Source of the DNA: Saposhnikovia divaricata
Lineage: Eukaryota; Streptophyta; Magnoliopsida; Apiales; Apiaceae
DNA length: 64,000 nt
Direction of reading: 5' to 3'
Assembly: GCA_036435485.1 (NCBI GenBank)
Contig: CM071598.1
Location: 177,578,148 to 177,642,147, forward strand
This document shows, piece after piece, positions 1 to 9,426 of this stretch. Every line of letters starts with the position of its first letter. Position 1 is the stretch's first letter. Position numbers and translations under genes: made by a program. The notes under the pieces are model-generated. The model saw nothing but the letters and a program-made list of their open reading frames with translations, was not told the origin of the DNA and did no database searches.

Positions 1-310
1 TTTATTTAAAATCATTTCGCATTTATGCCTTCCAATTTCCTATGATTTTACTCTAAAACCCCCCTAAAGTCAAATGCTATGAAAACATTAGTTAATCTTC
101 ACATTGTCTAGAATAGAAACTGTGACATCTCAGTTCTAAATATAATGAATTTGAATTTATAACTACAATAATTGAACTAGATGACAAATTTTGGATATTA
201 GAATTGTTTGAACACAACCTGTTAGAAGATAAGAGCACTTGAGTTGATCTATATTTAAGCAACATTACAATAAATTGAAGAATATTCATACTCATAACTA
301 TTAAAACCAA

Positions 311-339
311 AATGTGCCTTGCACGGGTAATGAAGCTAG
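311..339 (+). mobile_element. Helitron 3' terminus, plus strand (body lies left of the window)
   Basis: A short hairpin, GTGC-CTT-GCAC at 314-324, is followed 11 bases later by CTAG (336-339) and a T at 340. This is the expected Helitron 3' end: stem-loop, CTRR, insertion before T. The same string, with small changes, recurs at 6332-6360. The 5' end was not found and is probably outside the window. Family assignment rests on structure only; no Rep/helicase coding sequence is visible. Confidence 0.55.
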
Positions 340-839
340 TTAGAATAATACTACAACATTCTACTTTGTTGAAACATTTTATTCCGCCTAGGAACCACGT
401 ATGTTTGTACAACTCTTTCCTCTTCCCTAAGCCTAATTATAAACGCCTTTATCTTCTCCAATCTCGCCTCATTCTGTCCCCAGACCTAAACCCTGGAAGT
501 TTTTGTTTTTTAATTCAACTCATGTGTGAAAAAATGGAATGTCGACAAGGTAACTACTATATTCAAACTCATTATACGTGTATCCCTCTGCTGTACGTGT
601 ATCCATCTGCTGCCCAGACAAATGACTTTTCGGCCGTTAACAAGTCTGTCTCAAAGGTATTTTTTGTTTAATCTTTAAGTATCCACGTCATGGATGCACT
701 AAAATATTCAGGAATTCCGTCTAATGTATGGAAGATGATTTGTGGCTACCTGTTTGATAAATTGTCTACACAAATGTTGTGTTTGGAATTTTGATTGCTT
801 GCGTTCATAATGCAATCTCTTCATTATCAAGTTTACAAC
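340..839. other. Non-coding or unrecognised stretch
   Basis: About 500 bases between the Helitron end and the LTR element. A plus-strand open frame through 312-671 ends near a possible splice donor (AAG|GTATTT at about 658), so it may be part of a captured exon. No family is recognised. The last five bases (835-839, ACAAC) are the left target duplication of the next element. Confidence 0.3.
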
Positions 840-1573
840 TAATAGTTCCCACGACCGATTAGAGGCTTCCGATCACCGTTCTGGGCACTTTTCCTGGGGT
901 ACCTCACCTGAGTTTGGGTATCTGCAAAACAATGCTTGCCCGGGGGTGGTGGTCGTCAAGCACCTCCGGTGTGAGAATCAGTAATCGGAAATAATAATAA
1001 CCAAGCTGGTGAGAATATATCGTGTGTGAAGAATATGTAGAGAGCTTTTGTATCGTAGGAGTTTTTTATGTATGAAAGTTGTTCTCTTTCTTTTGTGTGT
1101 AGAATGGGGGTATTTATAGGTTGGGTTTCCCAATCACTGTTGCCCACTAGTTGTGCCGTTAAAGCTACAGTGAGCCACTACTGGAACAGTGATTGGTGTC
1201 CCCTCCTCACATACCTTGATTCTGCCACTGAGCTACTTTAGTCAGATTTTGTCTGTTGCAACTGGGTGTCCTTGAATATTATATTGCCTCCTTGTCTTAT
1301 GGAGCAAGATACCTTTATGCAAGTGGGCAAGTGGGTGTACCTTTATGCAAGTGGGTGTGCAAATGGATAAAGCAAGATATTTTTGTGCAAGTGGGTTAGT
1401 ATAAGAGAGGTGATAACTTGAAACACTTTTTGTGAATATTCTTTTGTATTTGTTGAAATAATACTTTTGAAATTAGATATACTTTGTTAAGTACTCCAGA
1501 ATTGTGTTTTTAGAAAAACAAGTATTTTGCTATTATCGGGTGCCTGCTGATAACTATCAGCGGGTACTTATCA
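840..1573 (-). repeat. 3' LTR of the 3.1-kb element
   Basis: 734 bp, matching 3206-3939 end to end. The outer end reads TAATAG where the other LTR has TGATAG, so the terminal dinucleotide has mutated. The inner end is TTATCA. A 63-residue minus-strand open frame inside (956-1147) recurs in the other LTR and simply reflects LTR duplication. Confidence 0.88.
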
Positions 1574-1658
1574 TTGCCCCCACTCCCTCTAGGCGCTTTA
1601 GCGGGTAGGGGGAGTAAAAGGAAATGAAATGCGGAAATATGCAAAACTGTGTAATGCC

Positions 1659-1882
1659 TGTGCCCCCCAAGTGTTGGCGGACAACACTTAGGAGTTAAAA
1701 AATTTTGCTGTAAAAATGTGCCCCCCAAGTGTTGGCGGACAACACTTAGGAGTTAGAAAGTTTTTGTAAAAATGTGCCCCCAAAGTGTTGGTGGACAACA
1801 CTTAGGAGTTATAAAATTTTGCTGTAAAAATGTGCCCCCAAGTGTTGGCGGACAACACTTAGGAGTTAGAAAATTTTGCTAG
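1659..1882. repeat. Tandem array, four units of about 56-58 bp
   Basis: Four consecutive units begin TGTGCCCCC(C)AAGTGTTGG at about 1659, 1717, 1773 and 1831. Each carries a GGCGGACAACACTTAGGAGTT core and an AT-rich tail. Each unit contains an imperfect inverted pair, AAGTGTTG/CAACACTT, so it could fold into a hairpin. It lies just inside the 3' LTR. Confidence 0.85.
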
Positions 1883-3205
1883 ACGGCTTCAAGTTTGTGC
1901 GGTTTGCGGTGCTTGACGTGTGCGAAGTTGAAACGTTTTTGTTTGATATGCGTAACTGCTATGCGAATAAATGCTTATTATTGTCAATTAATTAGAGAAT
2001 AATATTAAATGCCAATAATATGAGAAATGATAAGTGCCAGTGCGTATTAATGAGTGAAGTGACCTTTGGGTGGAAAGAGAATGTACCTTTGATATAATAT
2101 GTGAAGAAAAGTGGGGAGTTATTACCAAGTGAGTAGTTGGTGTTTTGTACCGAGGCAGTTATTATTTTGCTTTTGCCGTGGACCAATCAGAAGCTGCCAC
2201 GTTTAGTGTTATAATCTCTCCTCCTCTTTTCACGCGCCTCACGTAATAAAAAGGGAGGTTTGCTCAGTTATTTCTCTCATCTTTTTACTGTCTTCATATC
2301 TTTTACTTTTGAGTTTTTACTCGGTTGTTCTTGGCTGTTGTTGTTGCGCTATTCCGGTGATCGACGAGGTTTCTGCCCCTTTAAAGTCGTTCGTATCTCC
2401 TGCTTCGCGGTGAGATTTGTGCTCTTTCTTTGTATTTTCTTTTGTGATTTCTGTTTCCTAACTGTGCCATGTATGTATCTCCATTTTTGTGATGTCTGTT
2501 TAAATAGATGGTTTTGAATGTGGGTTTGTGTTGTCAGTATCTTTTGGGCGGGGAGGGGAACGCTATCTTTGTTTCTGTTTTTCGTACTCGGCCAGAACCT
2601 TTTCGTAGGCAGCTTTCTTGTCAACAATCACCTACCTTAGGTCTCTCTGCTTTCTGTTCTGCTCCCATATTTCGGGTTGGTGATGGCCTTTGTTGTGCCT
2701 CTCATGGATTGTTTCTTGGGATGAGCCTAGGCGAGAAAAGGCGGAGTTTGTTTTGTGTGGCCGGCTGTGTGCCTCGCTTCGGTCGTCGTGTGGATTTACT
2801 CGGGATTCTTTCTGTTCGGGTGGCTTTTCTTGTCTGGCTTGGGAAAATGCAGAGGCTATTTGCATGAGTAAGTTTATTTGTTGCGGGTCGTAGCCTGTTA
2901 GGTCGAGGCTAAGAATTTGATCTTGGTTTCCTCCTCGAGGAGGGTTTGTTTGTAAGCGGTTTTCAGCATTTACTGGCGGGTCCTATGGCGGGATGCCAGT
3001 GTTATTTCCTTGTATCTCTATTGACTGTCGCTCGTCGGGGTTTGCCATCACGGTTTTTAGGTCTGGTGTTTGTGATTATACGGATGCTGTGTATCTTGTG
3101 TTTTTGAGGCTGATGCTTGTGTTTTGTCCTGTAGAAGTAGCTATTTTGGTAGACCGGGCGAGGTATTTTTCTTTAAGAAAAATGGCCCCTCCTTCTAGCG
3201 CCAAA

Positions 3206-3939
3206 TGATAGTTCCCACGGCCGATTAGAGGCTTCCCATCACCGTTTTGGGCACTTTTCCTGGGGTACTTCACCTGAGTTTGGGTATCTGCAAAACAATG
3301 TTTGCCCGGGGGTGGTGGTCGTCAAGTACCTCCGGTGTGAGAATCAGTAATCGGAAATAATAATAACCAAGCTGGTGAGAATATATCGTGTGTGAAGAAT
3401 ATGTAGAGTGCTTTTGTATCGTAGGAGTTTTTTGTGTATGAAAGTTGTTCTCTTTCTTTTGTGTGTAGAATGGGGGTATTTATAGGTTGGGTTTCCCAAT
3501 CACTGTTGCCCACTAGTTGTGCCGTTAAATCTACAGTGAGCCACTATTGGAACAGTGATTGATGTCCCCTCCTGACATACCTTGATTCTGCCACTGAGCT
3601 ACTTTAGTCAGATTTTGTTTGTTGCAACTGGGTGTCCTTGAATATTATATTGCCTCCTTGTCTTATGGAGCAAGATACCTTTATGCAAGTGAGCAAGTGG
3701 GTGTACCTTTATGCAAGTGGGTGTGCAAATGGATAAAGCAAGATATTTTTGTGCAAGTGGGTTAGTATAAGAGAGATGATAACTTGAAACACTTTTTTGT
3801 GAATATTCTTTTGTATTTGTTGAAATAATACTTTTGAAATTAGATATACTTTGTTAAGTACTCCAGAATTGTGTTTTTAGAAAACAAGTATTTTGCTATT
3901 AGCGGGTGCCCGCTGATAACTATCAGCGGGTACTTATCA
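3206..3939 (-). repeat. 5' LTR of the 3.1-kb element
   Basis: 734 bp with TGATAG...TTATCA ends. In the minus orientation it is followed immediately by the primer binding site. Its inner part contains a CCCGCTGATA..TATCAGCGGG inverted repeat at 3909-3930. Confidence 0.88.
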
Positions 3940-3944
3940 ACAAC

Positions 3945-5080
3945 ATAGGTAATATACTTTACAGATGTATCAAGAATTTTGTAGTTTTAAAAAATTATAA
4001 TGAACATTTGTGAGATGGTAACAAAGAATTTCTCTCGAAATACATTGCGAGTGGTTGTCAGAGCAAACAAATATGGAATTATATTGTGAGTTACGGACTT
4101 TTAGAAGATCTCACTAAGGGATATATGCTGTATTGGTTAAAAGCATCAAACTTATGACTCAACTTATTTGGAGGGTATTTTTGATGGAATAATGAAAAAA
4201 TAAATCTTTTCCGATGAGATGACTTATCATTTATATTCATGTTAGCAAGGACTGGTGGTCATTGTTCTGAGAAAATTATTTATGTACCATCTAATAATAT
4301 TTGCTATTCCCTATATTTTATAATTTGAAGTTTGCTTTTTCTATTATCAATATTTTATGTTATCGAAGTTGAGGCATGGGATTCATTTTGAACTCAGAGA
4401 GTAAGTCTGGCACGGAGATTTGCGTTGGTACCGCTTGGACCCCCGATGTTATCATATGGAAGCAGATGTAAGGCAATGGCGGCTGTTGTTGATGATGCCG
4501 GTTAACTGGTTGTAGATCGTTCATACAAGGTCGAGGATCCAATTTTTGTATGGTATGGATTTTAATAAATTTGCAATTGTATAATGTTCTGCATATTTCT
4601 GCAAAATTATGGTTCCTATGTGGAGGGACCTCCGAGGCTTCTTTTTCATACTTTTAATATGAAAAAATATGGAAAACAATTACTAGCCGGTACTTATTAA
4701 AGGTGTGGTCCACAACCTAATTCCAAATTGCTTATAAACTATGGTTTTGTGGACGATGTTATCCTAATGATCGTATTATGATTGAGGGGATTATTTTTAG
4801 TTTCACAAGCATGAATAATGCTTTTTTTAGGGTGATTGCCAACGTCAAAATTCTCTCTATTTACCCTCCGTGTGGCTCCCTCTTCCAGGCATCCTTGAAT
4901 ACAGAAGATCTTCAATATCAGGACAAGAGATTGATTGCCCAAAGGAACGGAAAATTATCTGTGCAAGTGTTCCGAGTTTAAATTTATTTCTTAATGCTGC
5001 ATTAAGGGTCCTTTCGGCTTTCACATTGTATTGAATATTACCCCTCTACAATAGGTGATTATGGGGAAGGAAAGAGAGGC
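3945..5080. other. Unassigned sequence
   Basis: AT-rich, no convincing gene. A 60-codon minus-strand frame (4360-4542) has a biased, Pro/Gln-rich composition that could be coding, but it matches nothing I recognise. The stretch may be interior of the plus-strand Helitron ending at 6359. Confidence 0.25.
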
Positions 5081-5082
5081 TA

Positions 5083-5335
5083 TTTTTGATTTGCTACCTT
5101 ATTTAAGACTTGGATTTGTCTCAGATCCCTCGGGGATGCAGTCTGTAATATCTTCTCAAGATCCAATCTGTCCTGTATGCTGATTCCTCAGAGCTTATTT
5201 AATGTAGTAAATCCAAATTATAATCTTTCTAATGGGAGAGCGGAGAGCAATATGACCTTGATGGGATACTTTTTTGTAAATGTGGTCAATCAGATGCTCA
5301 ATGTATTGTGCATAACAACATAAGTGCATAAATCT
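5083..5335 (+). pseudogene. Unidentified degenerate coding fragment
   Basis: A plus-strand frame from 5083 reads about 36 residues including LGFVSDPSGMQSVISSQ and DPICPVC, then hits TGA. A shifted frame continues through NPNYNLSNGRAESNM and MGYFFVNVVNQMLN to about 5325. Codon pattern and residue order look protein-coding rather than random, with a frame change between the halves. I do not recognise the family. It lies within sequence that may belong to the Helitron ending at 6359, so gene capture is a reasonable inference. Confidence 0.35.
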
Positions 5336-5763
5336 CTATGCTTAGAATTCTTATGGTTAGCAATGATAGCAATTTTTTGGGTTAGCACTTTTCTTATGGT
5401 TAGAACTCTTATTCTTAGAACTCTATGCTAAGATTTGTAAATGTGCACCGGCTATATCAATGGCCATGAATTTTGTTGAACAAAACAAGTCAATAATTAT
5501 CTACTTAGCTGACATTCCGTATATTATATGCATGACATTGGTAGAGTTTACCAACGTCAACTAAGGGGCATTTTATCAGGTCTGAAGAATTTAAATCTTA
5601 TCAATTAGACTTGTATGCAACTGGTTGAATTTTCAAGAATCTGTTATTATAGCTTTTATCTATTTTCTTTGAGTGCAGAATGCTTGAGTGGCATATAGAG
5701 AAAAGGCTATCTAGCCACTGAAGTGAGGGAACCTTGGTCTCGCTTGGTGAATGTCAAATTAAA

Positions 5764-6187
5764 GAAATAAAGCTCTTGTCGTGCTTCATGAGATTATGCT
5801 ATTTAGCATAACTATGCATGAGTGTCTTCAGGAGGGGAAGGAGAGAAATGCTTTTTTAGTGTTACATTTAGTAATATGATGCATTCTTTTTTAGACATAT
5901 ATACTTCATGTAGCTTGGCTTTTTTTAGAGAAATGAATCAGTGTTGCAGGTTGGTCATGATGTACCGAGAAATAAAGCTCTTGTCATGCTTTATGAAGTT
6001 ATGCTATTTACCATAACTATGCATGAGTGTCTTCAGGAGGGGAATGAGGGTATTACATGGAAGAATGCTTTCTTAGTGTTACATTTAGTAATATGATGCA
6101 TTCTTTTTTAGACATATATATTTCATGTAGCTTGGCTTTTTTTAGAGAAATGAATTAGTGTTGCAGGTTGGTCATGATGTACCGAGA
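5764..6187. repeat. Direct tandem duplication, two units of 205 and 219 bp
   Basis: Unit 1 (5764-5968) and unit 2 (5969-6187) both begin GAAATAAAGCTCTTGTC and run collinearly to TGATGTACCGA. Unit 2 has a roughly 14-base insertion (around TGAGGGTATTACATG) and scattered substitutions. It lies just inside the Helitron 3' end. Confidence 0.9.
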
Positions 6188-6331
6188 AGTAATGTACTAG
6201 AATGCACACGTGTAATTCTAGCTAACAAACTTCATCATGTATGAGTCATGTAATTGTAATTGTAATTTCTTTTTTAACAGTATAGTTCTAAGTTGTGCTC
6301 ATTTAAATTACGAATATCTAGTAGTACATGT

Positions 6332-6359
6332 CCGTGCCTTGCACGGGTTATAAAGCTAA
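6332..6359 (+). mobile_element. Helitron 3' terminus, plus strand
   Basis: A perfect 6-bp stem with a 3-base loop (CCGTGC 6332-6337, CTT, GCACGG 6341-6346) is followed nine bases later by CTAA at 6356-6359 and then T. It is closely similar to the terminus at 314-339. The reverse strand also offers CTAG at 6318-6321, but there the flanking base is A rather than T, so the plus orientation is preferred. The matching 5' end was not located. Confidence 0.6.
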
Positions 6360-6686
6360 TTTACATTTAAATAGATGAACAAGGACATATAAATTGTAAT
6401 TATAATAAAATTTAAAGATTCAAGAATGCTGTAATTCTTTTAGGAAAATGATAAATAAGCTTCAATTGTTGATATTTAAACTCCATTCTCACATGTAATT
6501 ACATAAATACCCACAACATGATGAGTTTAAATAGTAAAGTTGTGAATATTTAAATACTATAAATATTTTAATGAAATTTAAATAATAAATTTTGGAATTT
6601 ATTTATCAATCTCCTTCTTTTATTGCCAAAAATCTTTGTTACCGTCTGATCTTATTCCTTCTCCTATGATCCCAATTAATACCCAA
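6360..6686. other. AT-rich spacer between two facing Helitron 3' ends
   Basis: About 330 bases of AT-rich sequence with no open frame of note, lying between a plus-strand 3' end (6359) and a minus-strand 3' end (6687). Confidence 0.4.
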
Positions 6687-6697
6687 CTAGCGTAAAA

Positions 6698-6716
6698 GCC
6701 CGTGCAAGGCACGGGC
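6698..6716 (-). terminator. Helitron 3' terminal hairpin
   Basis: GCCCGTGC (6698-6705), loop AAG, GCACGGGC (6709-6716): a perfect 8-bp stem seven bases from the terminal CTAG. In Helitrons this stem-loop acts as the transposition termination signal. The loop and stem core are shared with the hairpins at 314 and 6332. Confidence 0.65.
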
Positions 6717-8439
6717 CTGTAATTTTACTCATATTTTCCATCATATATAAAATATGTATAGACTGTTGCAAAAGGAAATTCATATAATTTGTTAAAATTT
6801 ACACTCGAATATAATTGTTTGGAAAAGCAAATAGTTACACCAAATTTCGACTTTCATAACATAAGGATTTTAATGAAACTAAGTCGTATATTGTACGATG
6901 TACGAAGCTTTCAATTCTACACCCACATCAGTGCAGATTTTTTATAATCTGTCCTCTAACGCAAGCTCTGCAAGAAATGAAATACATAAACTATATCAGT
7001 AATATCAAAAAGAAAACAAAAGGCATATACATTTTACCATACTTAAACCTGACTCTGTATTCCTTGTCATTTTAAGTGCGCGGGAAAAATACATCGTGCT
7101 GAGATGTAAGAGATTTTCTTCCTGGACACCAGTAAATTGTAGAGGTATAAAATCTAAGTCTTGTGTACTGATACTTATTCTAGAGAGGTTTAAAAATTAA
7201 AAGTTTGTCAATATAATAATACCACTAATATTAACATGAATGATGCTAGTCCGAGGATAATATGCACACGAATGTCTAATGTCAGTTGTTTCTCTGTCCT
7301 TTTTACCCCACATTTTAAGAAGCTCCATGACAATATTCTTGAATGCTTGTCAAGGATAACATGCAGACAAATGTTCTTATGTCTAGTTCTTTCTATGTTA
7401 ACCTTTTTACCCTTCATCATACCAATTTTCACTTCTCAGTTTTCTTTTAGTCCTCGTGAAACAACATGAATCAGATTATAGTGGGCACTTTAAGACTTTG
7501 TATTCCTCTTTCTGTTGCTTTTCACCGCAACCATAAAATTGAACCAAATTATTAATAATCTTTGGACGTACAAAGGTGAATAATCTTTGAATGTTCAAAG
7601 ACAAAAACTGATTTCTAAACATCTCTAAATGTACAAAGATGCACCAGAAACATATTTTAGAAGTAAAAAGCTTCAAATTCTGCAGATAAAAGAGATAGAG
7701 AGTTACCCGGAAAAAAAGAGACGGTGAGTGGCAAATATAGTATATTTGCGAAAGACATGAATAATAGCATTCTTCCCAGCCTAATTGTCAAGGGCATTAC
7801 CAATAAGCCACAGTGTATCGATGAAAGCTAAGCAAAACATTCACATAATTTAAAGATTATTAATTATCGTCACAATAAAATACCTAATACCAAGCATTAC
7901 TGCTATAAACCATTTTAAAGATGCAAAATAAACAAATCGTAAAAGTAAAAACATTCAAATTATGCAGATAAAAGATGCAAAAAGTTACCCCAAAAGGAAA
8001 AAGTGAGATGGTGAGTGGCATCTATAGAATACTCATGAAAGACCTGGTTAATAGCATTTCTGCTAGTCAAGGCCTTAAAAATCATAACATGGTCTATCAT
8101 AACATGGTCTAGGATAGAAAACAAACAATTTTCCTCGTGTCTTCATCGACGCTGAAAATTGTAACATATTTGCTGCCAAATATAACACACGATCATAAGA
8201 GTAAAGGTCTTTCAATATAATCAAATGTGTAGGTCTTTCAATATATTGCACTACTTCCTGGTCATGTACTAAAAAACGGGAAAAATTCTCATAAACCACA
8301 TAGTTGATGGGTATGCAACTCAGCAAGATACAATCAGGTTCAAAAGTAATCACCGTAACATACAATTTTCTTATTAAAATGATAAAATATTAAAAAAAAA
8401 ATCTTACAAATGAGAAGGCCGGGACTCTACGCAACATAA
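6717..8439. other. Helitron interior, no recognised gene
   Basis: AT-rich. Several short minus-strand frames (for example 8075-8365) match nothing I recognise. The only internal structure is the diverged duplication at 7635-8058. Confidence 0.3.
7635..8058. repeat. Diverged direct duplication inside the Helitron
   Basis: 7635-7770 and 7917-8058 align collinearly: AAGATGCA, AAGTAAAAA, TTCAAATT.TGCAGATAAAAGA, AGTTACCC, GGTGAGTGGCA, GAAAGAC and AATAGCATT occur in the same order and spacing. Similarity is clearly lower than in the tandem pair at 5764-6187, so this duplication is older. Confidence 0.7.
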
Positions 8440-8880
8440 GATCATGGGAGCGTCATGGCTATGCAGGTATAAAAGGCCTTGCAAGATCTGTTTACACCAA
8501 TGTTTTAAAGCTCTAATGTGAACTTTTTTGTGTTTTTTCTATACCTATCAAACAATCAAAACCATTAAATTCATCACGGAAACCAAATACATGTATAAAT
8601 GATCAAATCAAGTCAATATCATGCATATAATAGACCATACAATCAACTTACTGTCTGAGGTTACCAGAGGTAAATAATTTTGTCACAATATTAATTTTTC
8701 TATTAGCTGCATTAACCCAAAAAATATAAAACTTCGTGATAATGTTGTGCTTCAAAGTCTTGAGCAGATGAATTTCACAATACAACCTTTCAAGATCTTC
8801 CGGGCTTTGTAGAAAATCGAAAAGCTTTACCTGATTCCAAGCCACTTCAATCCCCACATACTCATCAAAAGCTCTATACC
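8440..8880 (-). pseudogene. WNK: WNK-type protein kinase gene fragment (captured)
   Basis: Two minus-strand exons of a plant WNK (with-no-lysine) serine/threonine kinase. The first (8652 to about 8880) has an acceptor AG upstream and encodes the N-lobe: [19 protein letters not shown], then [15 protein letters not shown], ending LRQ. An intron of about 107 bases (8545-8651, GTAAGT...ATAG) follows. The second exon (8544 to about 8440) continues into [19 protein letters not shown] and HSHDAP, with a one-base frame disturbance in its A-run. It stops before the catalytic HRDLK loop, so no activity is possible. 'VAWNQV' is the WNK-specific segment lacking the usual catalytic lysine. Both exons lie downstream of the FAB1 fragment in the same Helitron. 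Confidence 0.85.
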
Positions 8881-8916
8881 TGTAAAATAAATATGAATTT
8901 CAAGAAAAGGGTAAAA

Positions 8917-8979
8917 TCTATTACTATATATTAAACGGGACAGAAGGGCAAAATATGCCAAAATATTCGCTATGAAAGG
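8917..8979 (+). repeat. Inverted copy of the Helitron 5' terminus (left arm)
   Basis: 63 bases starting TCTATTACTATATATTAAAC, preceded by A. They match, with a handful of differences, the reverse complement of 12732-12794. Taken alone this is a Helitron 5' end on the plus strand. It directly abuts the point where FAB1 homology stops. Confidence 0.8.
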
Positions 8980-8984
8980 ACCAC

Positions 8985-9380
8985 AACTTGAGTGCCTACA
9001 ACTTGCAACCCGGCTTACAGCTGCGTGGTTTGAAAAGCTGAGCTCTAAAAACTTTCCAAATGATAAACCCCATGCAGCCTCAGGCAGTAGTACTCTCCGG
9101 GTGGCTAGAAGAAACCCATTAATTCGAGGACATCGCAGGCATCTGTGCCACATCCAGATCTTGCCTTCTCGTTCTCCCTGCAAGAGAAACTCCGAAAGCA
9201 TCTTCACGGAGATTGTTAGGCTACCTTGCCGATGTGTATAGCAATGCACGTGTGCTTCTGAAGGCATCTGACATGAGCGGCATTGGTAATTCTCTTTTGA
9301 AGGTATGATAGTCAATTTTCATCTCAAGTTGTACAAATATGTAAATAGGCTTAGCAAATATTTGTGCATTGTATTGTGTA

Positions 9381-9426
<46 letters not shown>

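Larger units (their letters stand above)
840..3939 (-). mobile_element. Non-autonomous LTR retrotransposon, 3.1 kb, minus strand
   Basis: Two 734-bp LTRs (840-1573 and 3206-3939) flank a 1632-bp interior with no recognisable gag or pol. Five-base target duplications ACAAC lie at 835-839 and 3940-3944. Orientation comes from the primer site: the reverse complement of 3184-3205 begins TTTGGCGCTAGAAGGAGGGG, directly inside the right LTR. The reverse complement of 1574-1590 is purine-rich (polypurine tract) beside the left LTR. The same primer site is used by the Tat-like Gypsy element at 58722, so this looks like a deletion derivative (TRIM/LARD type) mobilised by a Tat-group element. I count roughly 18 substitutions between LTRs by eye, about 2.5 percent. 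Confidence 0.88.

Noticed and set aside
956..1147. 63-codon minus frame repeated at 3322-3513
   Set aside because: Both are inside the two LTRs of the 3.1-kb element, so the match is expected.
1659..1882. Regular spaced repeats that could suggest a CRISPR array
   Set aside because: Repeat and spacer are both conserved between units, no cas genes, plant genomic context: an ordinary tandem repeat inside a retroelement.
6318..6321. CTAG as a minus-strand Helitron end using the hairpin at 6332-6346
   Set aside because: The base after CTAG on that strand is A, not T, whereas the plus-strand reading gives CTAA followed by T with spacing and sequence like the end at 339.
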